A stretch of 55,932 nucleotides of DNA, from positions 1-55,932 of the forward strand of contig HF993330.1 in the NCBI GenBank assembly GCA_000433875.1. The letters run 5' to 3'. The DNA comes from Firmicutes bacterium CAG:884 (GTDB lineage Bacteria > Bacillota_I > Bacilli_A > RF39 > UBA660). A program made the translations under genes and the position numbers. Of this stretch, positions 25,466 through 33,663 are shown in pieces. How positions within the stretch are numbered: the stretch's first letter is position 1; each line of letters begins with the position of its first letter. A model generated the notes under the pieces. It was not told the origin of the DNA and made no database searches. It was given only the letters and a program-made list of their open reading frames with translations.

Positions 25466-27700
25466 TTTAATTTTAATTTTTTTGGATTTTTTACCAATTA
25501 TACTATTTTCTATTCTTTTTCTTACAACATTTTTAATATGTCTTGCCCCAAATTCTTTATATGATGTTTCTTTTATTAGTTCATCTAATACATCTTCATA
25601 ATCTATTAAAACATTATATTTTTGTTCTAGCATTTCAATATTTTCTTCAAGTATTTCTTTAATAATTTCTTCATCCAACTGCTTAAATGTCATTATATTA
25701 TCAATTCTATTTAAAAATGATTTTGAAAATACATCCATTAATTCATTATTACTTTCTTTATTAAATCCTATTTGGTTAGTTTCAAAACCAACATTACTTG
25801 TCATAATTATAATTGTATGTTCAAAATTAATATTTCTTCCTTTACTATCCTTTATATGACCTTCATCAAGTACTTGATACAAAAGATTTCTTACGCTTTC
25901 GTGTGATTTATCTACTTCATCAAGTATTACAAGCGAATTAGGATTTTCCCTTACACATTCAAAAAAACTATTATTATCATCATATCCAACATATCCTGAA
26001 GGTGCACCTATTAATTTACTTATCGTATGAGCCTCACTAAATTCACTCATATCTAATTTAAAAACATTTTTCTTAAATATTTCTTCACCAAATACTTTCG
26101 CTAAAAAAGTTTTTCCAACACCTGATGGACCAACAAATAAATATGACAAACACTCATTTGTTTTATTTTGACACTTTAATTTATATGAATCAACTAATGA
26201 ATCAATCACTTTATCTTGACCTTTTATCTTATTTTTTAATTTTTCTTTCAGTTTATCATAATCAAATAATTCACTATTAAACATATAATCTTCTAAATGA
26301 GTTTTCATCTTTATAACATTATATATATCATCAAGTTCAACTTTATTTGTTGTATTTATTGTTAATTCAAGTTCATTTATTTTATTCATTAATTCATTTT
26401 CTTCGTTTTTATATTCACTAGCTTTAACAAAATCATTTTTAATTAAATATTCTTTTTTTAAATTCATAACATTTTTTAATTTTTTATTTAATTCATTATA
26501 TTCTTTTAATTCTTTACTTTCTTTCATACTAGCAAGTGAACAAGCTTCATCTAATAAATCAATTGTTTTATCAGGCTCTTTTCGATCGTGAATATATTTG
26601 CTTGATAAATAGGCCATATTTTCTAGTATTGCATCATCAACTATCACATGATGATATGATGCATATATATCTTTTAAATTATAAAGAATATTTAAAACAT
26701 CTTCTTTAGATGGTTCTTCAACATTAACAACTTGGAATCTTCTTTCAAGTGCTTTGTCTTTTTCAATTGTTGACTTATATTCATCCTTAGTAGTTGCGCC
26801 TATTACTTTAATTTTTCCACGAGCAAGAGCTGGTTTAAAAATATTCGAAGCATCAATCGCTCCTTCTGCTCCACCCGCTCCAACAATTGTATGAATCTCA
26901 TCAATAAACAAAATTATCTCATCATTATTTTCGACTTCACTTATTATCTTTCTTATTCTTTCCTCAAATTCGCCTCTATACTTTGTTCCAGCAACCAAAG
27001 ATGCCATATCTACACTTATTATTCTTTTAAGTTTTAAACTATTAGGAACATCACCATTTACGATTTTACGGGCTAATTCTTCTACAATTGCTGTTTTTCC
27101 AACTCCTGCATCACCTATTAATAATGGGTTATTTTTTGTTCTTCGTGATAAAATTTCGATTACTCTTTTTATTTCCTTATCTCTACCACAAACAGGATCA
27201 ATTTCATTATTAAGTGCTTTCTTATTCAAATCTATTCCAAACTCATCTAATAGTAATTTTTTGTTTTTCTTTTTAGAAACCAATTTTATTTCAAACTCAT
27301 TCATCATTTCATCCAAATCGATTCCCATACTTAGCATAATTCTTATAGCAACACCTTCACCTTCTTCTAATATAGCATACAAAAGATGTCTTGGCGTTAC
27401 TTCATTATGATTATTTTCCTTGCTAGATACAATTGCTTCTTCTATTACTCTTTTAATAAGTGGTGTATATAAAAACCATTCATTTTCTTTTTTACCAACA
27501 CCAATACTATCTATTATAGCTTTTTTAAAAGTATCATAATCTAAATTATAATTTTTTAAAGAACTTGCTATTTTTTTATCATTTTTGAGGATTGATAACA
27601 TCAAATGTTCACTTCCTACATATGGATGCTTTAATTCTTTCATTTCGATTTTAGCGCCTACCATTATTTTTTTTGCTTCTTCTGTAAAATTTCCAAGCAT
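25448..27700 (-). CDS. clpC: ClpC-type AAA+ unfoldase
   Basis: This Hsp100 ATPase feeds proteins to ClpP. The 750 residues have two N-terminal Clp repeats (about 1-140), a first AAA domain with Walker A GDAGVGKT at 196-203 and FIDEIHT, and a middle region with a UVR-like KNDFVKASEYKNEENELM. The second AAA domain has Walker A GPSGVGKT at 524-531 and VILDEVDKS. An NQIGFNKE loop matches the ClpP-docking IGF motif. The length is slightly short for ClpC. ctsR, mcsA and mcsB, the usual partners in Bacillus, are absent from the neighbourhood. A TATAAT at 27720-27725 and AGGAGGAGATT precede the ATG. Confidence 0.93.
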   Translation of the reverse strand: MLGNFTEEAKKIMVGAKIEMKELKHPYVGSEHLMLSILKNDKKIASSLKNYNLDYDTFKKAIIDSIGVGKKENEWFLYTPLIKRVIEEAIVSSKENNHNEVTPRHLLYAILEEGEGVAIRIMLSMGIDLDEMMNEFEIKLVSKKKNKKLLLDEFGIDLNKKALNNEIDPVCGRDKEIKRVIEILSRRTKNNPLLIGDAGVGKTAIVEELARKIVNGDVPNSLKLKRIISVDMASLVAGTKYRGEFEERIRKIISEVENNDEIILFIDEIHTIVGAGGAEGAIDASNIFKPALARGKIKVIGATTKDEYKSTIEKDKALERRFQVVNVEEPSKEDVLNILYNLKDIYASYHHVIVDDAILENMAYLSSKYIHDRKEPDKTIDLLDEACSLASMKESKELKEYNELNKKLKNVMNLKKEYLIKNDFVKASEYKNEENELMNKINELELTINTTNKVELDDIYNVIKMKTHLEDYMFNSELFDYDKLKEKLKNKIKGQDKVIDSLVDSYKLKCQNKTNECLSYLFVGPSGVGKTFLAKVFGEEIFKKNVFKLDMSEFSEAHTISKLIGAPSGYVGYDDNNSFFECVRENPNSLVILDEVDKSHESVRNLLYQVLDEGHIKDSKGRNINFEHTIIIMTSNVGFETNQIGFNKESNNELMDVFSKSFLNRIDNIMTFKQLDEEIIKEILEENIEMLEQKYNVLIDYEDVLDELIKETSYKEFGARHIKNVVRKRIENSIIGKKSKKIKIKGTLMV

Positions 27701-27765
27701 CTAATCTCCTCCTAATTTTATTATATGATTTTTTTATCATTTTCAAACAAAATTTATACAACAAA

Positions 27766-27785
27766 AAACGAGCAATTACTCGTTT
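27766..27785 (-). terminator. terminator of the ABC membrane-domain gene
   Basis: A seven-pair stem AAACGAG/CTCGTTT with a six-base loop and TTTTT tail on the minus strand. Confidence 0.75.
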
Positions 27786-28672
27786 ACTATTGTTTGATTT
27801 AATTTTGATTCTGTTTTCTTTATTTCTTTAACACTTTTTACAAGTTCATTTACCGAAATAAATAGATATATTCCATTTTTTTGATACATAAATACAAGTA
27901 AAAATGTAAATAAACTTATATAATTTTTATATAACATATAGCAAGATAAAGCTAGTAAAATTACTTGAACTAAGGTCATAATAATTTGTTCAACTATACA
28001 TTGTACATTATATTCTTTTTCTAACTTAAGATTTAAATTATTATATTCATTTTCTTCTTTAACTGTATTCTCAATCAAATTATCATTTATTTCAGAGCTT
28101 ACTATATTACCAAGGTTTTTTCTTTTAGATTTTACAATTTTCTTAAACTCTCTTTTTTGTTTTTCTGTTAAGTTTTGAGCATATTTATTTAAAAAAAACT
28201 TAATAATTCCGCCAATTAAACATATCAACCCCAATCTATAATCCAAGCAAAACATAAGTGCAAGAACTGCTAGTTCTTCAAATGTTTTAAATACATTTAA
28301 ATCTAAATTTCTATAATCTCTTGTATAACTACTTACCATATCAAGTGTACTATTTATTTTTTCATCGTCAACACTTTTATTTTTAACACCTTTTAATATT
28401 TCTTTTTTTAAATTGATTTCTGCATCATTTACCATTTCTTGTTTACTTACAAATAATACTTTAGAAAGTATTTCTTTTAATATATAAAGGATTCCTCCAA
28501 CTAAACATATTATGCCAGCTTCCTTATACTTTCCTAGCATAACATTATTTATAATTTTGGCATTTGCATATGGTATTAATAATATAAATAATGATGTAAA
28601 TAATGATATTGCTACTAGCAATATTATATTTCCTTTAAATTGTTTAAAATATTTTTGTTTTAATTCAGACAT
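27776..28672 (-). CDS. ABC transporter type-1 membrane domain without an ATPase
   Basis: These 298 residues contain about five or six hydrophobic helices in the layout of an ABC exporter membrane domain. A helix pair near 18-60 is followed by the coupling-type stretch KQEMVNDAEINLKKEILKG and DMVSSYTRDYRNLD, then helices up to FLLVFMYQKNGIYLF. Exporters of this type normally continue into a nucleotide-binding domain, but here the protein stops at LNQTIVNE. No ATPase gene is adjacent. It may be a half-exporter using an ATPase elsewhere, or a truncated gene. The ATG follows AAGGAG. Confidence 0.6.
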   Translation of the reverse strand: MSELKQKYFKQFKGNIILLVAISLFTSLFILLIPYANAKIINNVMLGKYKEAGIICLVGGILYILKEILSKVLFVSKQEMVNDAEINLKKEILKGVKNKSVDDEKINSTLDMVSSYTRDYRNLDLNVFKTFEELAVLALMFCLDYRLGLICLIGGIIKFFLNKYAQNLTEKQKREFKKIVKSKRKNLGNIVSSEINDNLIENTVKEENEYNNLNLKLEKEYNVQCIVEQIIMTLVQVILLALSCYMLYKNYISLFTFLLVFMYQKNGIYLFISVNELVKSVKEIKKTESKLNQTIVNE

Positions 28673-28720
28673 CCTATCACTCCTTAATAATTTTTCATAA
28701 CGAACATTTCTTACAAAATA

Positions 28721-28729
28721 ATTATATCA
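28721..28729 (-). promoter_or_regulatory. extended -10 promoter for the ABC membrane-domain gene
   Basis: TGA-TATAAT on the minus strand (TATAAT at 28721-28726); the -35 is weak. Confidence 0.45.
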
Positions 28730-28782
28730 CACTATTTTTAAGAGTTCTAGTTTTTTTTAAATAACAATTTTTATTTTATATC

Positions 28783-28806
28783 AAAAAAGATATCTCTATC
28801 TTTTTT
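28783..28806 (-). terminator. terminator after the broken NADAR gene
   Basis: A ten-pair AT-rich stem AAAAAAGATA/TATCTTTTTT with a GAGA loop, beginning just at the second (natural) stop at 28796. This supports 28796 as the ancestral gene end. Confidence 0.55.
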
Positions 28807-29278
28807 CATTTCTTATTTTCATCCATAATTTTCCCAAATTATTTAAACCATCTCTATTTTCACCCCAACCCCAATATGCATCTTTTGGCGAATCCTCAAC
28901 TATATAATAATCTTTTGTTTCTAATAATTTCTTTAAAACATATGGATTTTATTCAACTTTTAATCTCAATAATTCTTCCATTATTTCTAATTCAACCTTT
29001 TCCCAATCTTTTCTTTGTTTATCAAGATTTTGATATGCTATTTTTTGAGCTTCATGCGCAGAATGTGAATTTTTAATTTTTTGAACTAATTCCTCATCAC
29101 TTCCTATAAATCTGGCAGTTTGAAATGCCTCTTCAAGCGTAGAATACATATAGCCATTCCATTCTACTTTAAATGACGAAAAATTGTCTAATGGATAAAA
29201 TTCTCTTGGGTAAAATCCTATTACTTCATCAACTTTTTCAGATAACCATTTATCCCTATATTGTTCTAGTATAATCAT
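28796..29278 (-). pseudogene. NADAR/YbiA-family gene interrupted by an in-frame TAA
   Basis: Reading from 29278 gives 109 residues with NADAR-like features: FYPREFYPLDNFSSF, then TLEEAFQTARFIG and SAHEAQKIAYQNLD. A TAA at 28949-28951 then stops the frame. In the same frame the next 50 codons continue the family: NPYVLKKLLETKDYYIVEDS, then DAYWGWGENRDGLNNLGKLW and MKIRNEKR, to a TAG at 28796. A single CAA-to-TAA change explains it. NADAR enzymes remove ADP-ribose from guanine in DNA or act in riboflavin metabolism (family knowledge). The truncated product lacks the conserved WG-G-N-LGKL end, so it is probably inactive. Confidence 0.85.
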
Positions 29279-29314
29279 ATATTTATCTCCTTACGAAATA
29301 AATATATCACTTTA

Positions 29315-29812
29315 TCAGGAAATATTTATGTCACATTTATAATTTTGTTCAAGTTGTTTTATTTTACTTATTCTATTCAAATAAAAATGTCTAATTTCTC
29401 CCTTTAATTCACAAAAAACTGCAACACCCCATTCATTATCAAGTAATAATATTTCATATGGTCTTATTATTCGATTTGTCATTTTATCATGTTCCTTTGA
29501 ATAATACTCTATATAACATTTTTTCTTATTTATAATTGAGTTACTTAATATATTATAATATTTCTTATTATCTATTTGTACTGACTTTGTTTGATTTTTA
29601 ATTTCTGGAACCTTTATTGTTTGATTCAAATAATAACCACCATATGGTCCTCTTATTGATTCTAGATATATACCTGCTTCTTCTAATTCATTTTTATATT
29701 GTCTTATCATCCTCGGTGAAACTTCTAATTTTTCAGACAATTCTTTTATACTATATTTTCTACCATTTTGCATTATTCTTAGCATTGTTATAACGTTTGA
29801 TAATTTTGACAT
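29315..29812 (-). CDS. HTH-WYL transcriptional regulator 1
   Basis: The start at 29812 (MSKLSNVITMLRIMQNGRKY) follows AAGGTGG and aligns with the start of the paralogue at 35064-35651. The 165 residues have an N-terminal winged helix-turn-helix (KYSIKELSEKLEVSPRMIRQ). A YGGYYL turn follows, and then a WYL-like ligand domain (CYIEYY, RIIRPYEILLLDNEWGVAVF, FYLNRI). WYL proteins often sense nucleic-acid or nucleotide ligands and control defence genes. It lies directly upstream of the broken NADAR gene, so it probably regulated that gene. Confidence 0.85.
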   Translation of the reverse strand: MSKLSNVITMLRIMQNGRKYSIKELSEKLEVSPRMIRQYKNELEEAGIYLESIRGPYGGYYLNQTIKVPEIKNQTKSVQIDNKKYYNILSNSIINKKKCYIEYYSKEHDKMTNRIIRPYEILLLDNEWGVAVFCELKGEIRHFYLNRISKIKQLEQNYKCDINIS

Positions 29813-29829
29813 TAGAACCACCTTTTACA

Positions 29830-29838
29830 ATTATATCA
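29830..29838 (-). promoter_or_regulatory. extended -10 promoter of WYL regulator 1
   Basis: TGA-TATAAT on the minus strand (TATAAT at 29830-29835), overlapping the T run of the hairpin before it. Confidence 0.45.
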
Positions 29839-29845
29839 AAAAAGC

Positions 29846-29863
29846 CAAGATATTTCTATCTTG
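29846..29863 (-). terminator. terminator after the S51 peptidase gene
   Basis: A seven-pair stem CAAGATA/TATCTTG with a GAAA-type loop and a six-T tail on the minus strand. Confidence 0.7.
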
Positions 29864-29916
29864 ACTATGTTTTATTAATTATTACTTAAATTATCATCCT
29901 TATGATACCATACTAA

Positions 29917-30621
29917 TTAGTATACCTCTACTGCTTCATCATCATTTGAAATAAGTTCTATATTTTCCTTATAAACTCTATAACATTTGCCATAAACTTT
30001 ATTATTAAATATATATGATTTATCTGGAAGACCATAAATTACTCTATTATTTGATTCTTTTAATATTGCATCCATCTGAATCTTACTAATTTTATCACAA
30101 TCAAAATGTGGTTCAACATTAATTGTAGTCAAACCAAGTCCTTCTAATATAGAAGGATTAGTTAGGTCCTTTTCTTCTTCTGGACTATTAAATACAATTT
30201 TAGCACTATTTATTGCTCCAGCACTTATACCAACAATACATGCATCTATGTTTTTTATATACTCTTTAAGATTTATCTCATTAAAAAATATATTTTGTTT
30301 CAAAGTATCACCACCACTTAGAAAAATAAGCGAACTATTTTTAAGTACATTTACAATATCATCTTTATTACGATTATCAAGTACAACGTTTTCCTTAAAA
30401 TTAATTCCAGACATTGCTAAAACATCCATGTCTAATTTTAGATAATAATCATTTTGTTCATAATTATCAGCATCACTAGCTATAATAACAAATTTATCAT
30501 AATCATTTATACTTTCCTTCATATTTTTTAAAAAATTATTATTTTCAAAAAAACTTACTGGTACTTTCTTACCATTTTCTTTTTTTATACCTCCAATATT
30601 ACTAGCTAAAAATAATCTCAT
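29917..30621 (-). CDS. peptidase S51 family protein
   Basis: The 234-residue product resembles the S51 family (peptidase E/cyanophycinase-like serine hydrolases). It has IFLSGGDTLKQN and the nucleophile elbow CIVGISAGAINSAK with Ser in GxSAG, followed by the GLGLTTINVEPHFD block that carries the family's His. Members cleave aspartyl dipeptides or cyanophycin; the substrate here is unknown. It is cytosolic, with no signal peptide. The ribosome site is weak. It is the last intact gene before the 0.8-kb gap. Confidence 0.85.
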   Translation of the reverse strand: MRLFLASNIGGIKKENGKKVPVSFFENNNFLKNMKESINDYDKFVIIASDADNYEQNDYYLKLDMDVLAMSGINFKENVVLDNRNKDDIVNVLKNSSLIFLSGGDTLKQNIFFNEINLKEYIKNIDACIVGISAGAINSAKIVFNSPEEEKDLTNPSILEGLGLTTINVEPHFDCDKISKIQMDAILKESNNRVIYGLPDKSYIFNNKVYGKCYRVYKENIELISNDDEAVEVY

Positions 30622-30943
30622 TTTATTCTTATATAATTAATCTTATAGAAATATCAATTCCCATTATTGATTAATTCCTTTCCATTTATATTTTTTATTA
30701 ATATACATCGTTATAATAATTATAACACTATGCGTTTTTTACATTTTCTATACCATCTCATACAAATTCATCATAAAACTAATTCAGATTTATTGTACCA
30801 CATTTTTACATTAAAATCATTACATAGAAATAAAAACAATTAAAGAAGTGTAATTTCAAGATTTTCTAATGTATTATTCAACACATTTTTATATTTTTTA
30901 ATAATCTTAAAATTATTACACAATATATTGCATTCAACAAAAA

Positions 30944-30972
30944 AAAGATTGAAATATTAATTTTCAATCTTT
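30944..30972 (-). terminator. orphan terminator resembling that of ppdK
   Basis: An eleven-pair stem AAAGATTGAAA/TTTCAATCTTT with a seven-base loop and an eight-T tail on the minus strand, directly after the ppdK-like remnant. The functional ppdK terminator also uses AAGATTGA/TCAATCTT. Confidence 0.75.
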
Positions 30973-30978
30973 ATTAAA

Positions 30979-31068
30979 TTATTTACTAGCCTTAATAGCA
31001 GCTTGTGCCATAGCCTTTATTGACAGGAAATTTATATTACTATTTTTTACATTTATACCAACCTCTGT
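30979..31068 (-). pseudogene. 29-codon C-terminal remnant, ppdK-like
   Basis: An open stretch between two stops ends MAQAAIKASK-stop. The ppdK product here ends AAAQAAIKNKNN-stop. The two share 14 identical bases (TTAATAGCAGCTTG on the plus strand, at 30992-31005 and 47160-47173), and each is followed by a similar hairpin. No start or upstream domain is present. It is most simply a fossil of a second PEP/pyruvate dikinase-like gene or a copied 3' end, although the match beyond AQAAIK is weak. Confidence 0.4.
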
Positions 31069-31149
31069 TTATATAGGTAATAGATAAAGAATGTTAAAAT
31101 ACTAAAACTATTATTTTAAAATTATGATTGTTTCATCATTAATAAAAAT

Positions 31150-31175
31150 AGGGTTCTATCCGTAAATAGAACCCT
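31150..31175. terminator. strong hairpin, possible operon terminator
   Basis: A ten-pair perfect stem AGGGTTCTAT/ATAGAACCCT with a six-base loop. On the minus strand it is followed by ATTTTTATT, so it could end the operon that stops at 31454, about 280 bases upstream in that direction. Confidence 0.55.
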
Positions 31176-31453
31176 TATAAAAATGATTTAACATTTTTTC
31201 CTTACATAGATAATATAACATAATATTTTTCTATGCCAAACTATTGATCTATTATCTTTATAATTTTTTTCGATAATTTTATCAAAATAATCATATTTTA
31301 TCAACTTTGAAAATTATTTTTGAGTTAAATTATTTTGTTTTTTTACTTTTTTGGATTTTCTCACTAAAATTCATTTTTAAATCATCTAAAAGTTATGAAT
31401 CCTTTGTAATTGCCTTGTAGTTCTATGTTCTTCACTTAATTTATTAAATATTT

Positions 31454-32344
31454 TTATTTTATATTACCCTTTATAACGTACAGGTATTCTCTAAAAAATG
31501 AATCTTTACCTAAATTATCTTCATATTCGGCATCAGTTAGCATTGTGTGTCTTTCTTTATAATATATCCCATTTTTTAGCAAAGCAACTTCTAATATTTC
31601 AGGTGTTGGATAATTAGAACTTTGATTTGATAATAGAACAAATTTTGATACTTTTTGCGCTTTTTTTATTGCTTCTATTACTTTCTCTATTACATTATTT
31701 TTATCCCAAATAGTGACTTTTTCATTTCTACATTTTAATATGTCTGCAAAAACATTTGCTGTTGTATCATATTCATCTGTTTTTGTTCCATCTCTCCATG
31801 GCCATGCAAAGTCCATAAACATTACATCAACTTTTATATTTTCTTTTTTTAGTTTGTCTAAATATTTGAATAGGTCAAGATTATAAATTTTATAAGCACT
31901 TATATTATTATTCTTTATTCTATTTAAATGTTTTGTATATTTTTCTATATTTTTTTTAAGTTCTTTCGTTAATATTTTAGGTACTTTGGGATTATATCCA
32001 TAAGTTTCTATTAATCCAGCAAACATCGCCGCTCTATTAACATATGTATTAGTATAATTATCGGTCCATGTATTATGTTTAGTTACATTTTCTGCCACTT
32101 CATTACTTAAAACGGCTTTTGCAATAGAATTACTATATACACTTATATCATTACCAATTACTTTATATCCTTTTTTTGCAAATTTATATAGGTTCGATAC
32201 AGAACCCGAATTTGTTTCGGCATAAATACCATCTTTACTCATTAATGGTTCTACACACCTATCAAAAAATTCAAAAAATCTTGATTGCCTACCAAAATAA
32301 GGTAAATCTAATTCTGGTTTTTTTGTTTTTAAGATAATATCCAT
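31454..32344 (-). CDS. D12-class methylase-like protein with DFAWPW motif
   Basis: The N-terminal half of this 296-residue protein looks like a D12 (Dam-type) DNA adenine methylase. It has PYFGRQSRFFEFFD, then ETNSGSVSNLYKFAKKGYKV with VIGNDIS, matching the SAM-site region and ND pair. Where the catalytic D-P-P-Y is expected it has MDFAWPWRDG, so the chemistry may differ. The C-terminal FVLLSNQSS...TPEILEVALLKNG part is also methylase-like. It is the last gene of the operon, four bases after the transporter gene. A 25-codon tail in another frame follows across a poly-A run, so a frameshifted C terminus is possible. Confidence 0.65.
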   Translation of the reverse strand: MDIILKTKKPELDLPYFGRQSRFFEFFDRCVEPLMSKDGIYAETNSGSVSNLYKFAKKGYKVIGNDISVYSNSIAKAVLSNEVAENVTKHNTWTDNYTNTYVNRAAMFAGLIETYGYNPKVPKILTKELKKNIEKYTKHLNRIKNNNISAYKIYNLDLFKYLDKLKKENIKVDVMFMDFAWPWRDGTKTDEYDTTANVFADILKCRNEKVTIWDKNNVIEKVIEAIKKAQKVSKFVLLSNQSSNYPTPEILEVALLKNGIYYKERHTMLTDAEYEDNLGKDSFFREYLYVIKGNIK

Positions 32345-32347
32345 TTT

Positions 32348-33016
32348 TTATTTCTCCTTATTATTTATTATTTTTGATAAATACATAAATGGTGTATCTA
32401 ATATTGCAATTATAAATTTAAATATAAACATTGAAATTGCTATATTGAATAAAGTTGAAAAATCAACTATTCCTGAATATGATATTGCTACAAATAGGCA
32501 CGTATCAATTATTTGGCTAACGATTGTACTTATATTATTTCTTATCCATAATTTTCTTGTCCTATTTTTCAAAAAATCATATAAATTTGTATCTACTAAT
32601 TGACTACAAGCAAATCCAATTAGACTCGCTATTGTTATTCTAATATTTAATGTAAATATTAATTTTAAACTTTCATTTGCAATATCTGATTCAGATGGAA
32701 TATATATCAAAGATAATGTCATAAGAATAGTCATTGCAATCATTGAAATGAAACCTATCTTTAATGCTTTAAATGCTGATTCTTTACCATATTTTTCATT
32801 TAGTATATCTGTTGCTAAAAATGTTGACCCATACAAGATTGTTCCTAATGCTGACTCTATTCCAAATAAGTTTACTAATTTAACAGTTTGAATATTAGCA
32901 ATTATTGTAGCAATTGCTATCCAAACGAATAACCCTTCTTTTTTAAATATTTTATAAAATATTAATGTCATTGAAAAACATATTAATAGTGTTATAAAAA
33001 ACAATAATTCATTCAT
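32348..33016 (-). CDS. yhhQ: YhhQ/VUT-family 7-deazapurine-precursor transporter
   Basis: This 222-residue membrane protein has about six helices. It shows the YhhQ/DUF165 pattern: IIANIQTVKLVNLFGIESALG, then STFLATDILNEKYGKESAFKALKIGF and a late FLKNRTRKLWIRNNIST block. Characterised members import the queuosine precursors preQ0 and preQ1. Here the gene shares its start with the kinase-like gene's stop and is followed by the methylase-like gene. In this context an imported base, perhaps a 7-deazaguanine, would be the pathway's substrate; that is inference. Confidence 0.85.
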   Translation of the reverse strand: MNELLFFITLLICFSMTLIFYKIFKKEGLFVWIAIATIIANIQTVKLVNLFGIESALGTILYGSTFLATDILNEKYGKESAFKALKIGFISMIAMTILMTLSLIYIPSESDIANESLKLIFTLNIRITIASLIGFACSQLVDTNLYDFLKNRTRKLWIRNNISTIVSQIIDTCLFVAISYSGIVDFSTLFNIAISMFIFKFIIAILDTPFMYLSKIINNKEK

Positions 33017-33663
33017 TATTTTTTTCCTCCTAACATTAATATTTTATTACTTATTTTTTCAACATTGACTTTAGGATCTTCTCTACCATCTAAATATAGT
33101 ATGTCTGTTCCACTTAAGTAGTGAAATGCTTTTATCTCTTCTTCCATATTTTCTTTTAATTTAAATAATAATTCTATTTCTTTTTGTGAAAACTTTCTGT
33201 TATCACGGTTTTCTGTTCTTTTTATATTTTCCTCTATTGGAATACTAACATATGTTAATAAATCAACATTTTTTAATTCAAACAACATAATATTTCTGAA
33301 CGATTCATAAAATTCTTTCCATTTTACATATTCGTTTTTTATTATATCTTTTTGATAAGCTAATACAGATATAAAATCTCTATCATAAATATTAATTAAT
33401 TTACTATCTCGTAATCGTTCTTGAATATAGTGATGATTTGCAGCAAGAACTAAACTTTCAAATAAGGAAGTCTTAAAATTTTCTTTCATATTTAAAAATA
33501 CACTACTTTTAAACATATATTCTAAAATTGGTGTTAGTGGTGTCTCATATACCAAATCAGAAACATATTCATACTTTTGTCCTTTATCATCTAAATTTTT
33601 TTTAAAAGCATCAATAATGGTAGTTTTACCACTTCCATTAACTCCTTCGAAAATTATATTCAT
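33016..33663 (-). CDS. thymidylate-kinase-like nucleotide kinase
   Basis: These 215 residues have a Walker A FEGVNGSGKTTI at about 5-16, a DR(D/x) motif IYDRDFISVLAYQ typical of deoxynucleoside and thymidylate kinases, and a lid-like REENIKRTENRDNRKFS region (IEENIKRTENRDNRKF). It probably phosphorylates a nucleoside or nucleoside monophosphate. It overlaps both neighbours (radical SAM gene by four bases, transporter gene by one), so it belongs to the operon. The genome's ordinary dTMP kinase would be expected elsewhere. Confidence 0.8.
   Translation of the reverse strand: MNIIFEGVNGSGKTTIIDAFKKNLDDKGQKYEYVSDLVYETPLTPILEYMFKSSVFLNMKENFKTSLFESLVLAANHHYIQERLRDSKLINIYDRDFISVLAYQKDIIKNEYVKWKEFYESFRNIMLFELKNVDLLTYVSIPIEENIKRTENRDNRKFSQKEIELLFKLKENMEEEIKAFHYLSGTDILYLDGREDPKVNVEKISNKILMLGGKK

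Larger units (their letters stand above)
30622..31453. other. 832-base gap holding gene remnants and two hairpins
   Basis: No intact gene is visible. On the minus strand there are short interrupted reading segments. From high to low coordinate these are a 25-codon tail after the methylase-like gene (31386-31463), an XRE-like N terminus of 14 codons (31330-31374), a 41-codon fragment with YFDKIIEKNYK (31188-31313) and a 29-codon C-terminal fragment like the end of ppdK (30979-31068). Two terminator-like hairpins lie at 30944-30972 and 31150-31175. I see nothing firm in 30622-30940 apart from AT-rich sequence. Confidence 0.6.

Noticed and set aside
28949..28951. TAA recoded as an amino acid
   Set aside because: Many genes here end with TAA at positions supported by terminators, and RF1 is present, so a nonsense mutation is simpler.
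30861..30960. fragment reading NNFKIIKKYKNVLNN as a gene end
   Set aside because: It is about 40 codons, AT-rich, without a start and overlaps a terminator; it cannot be told from chance.
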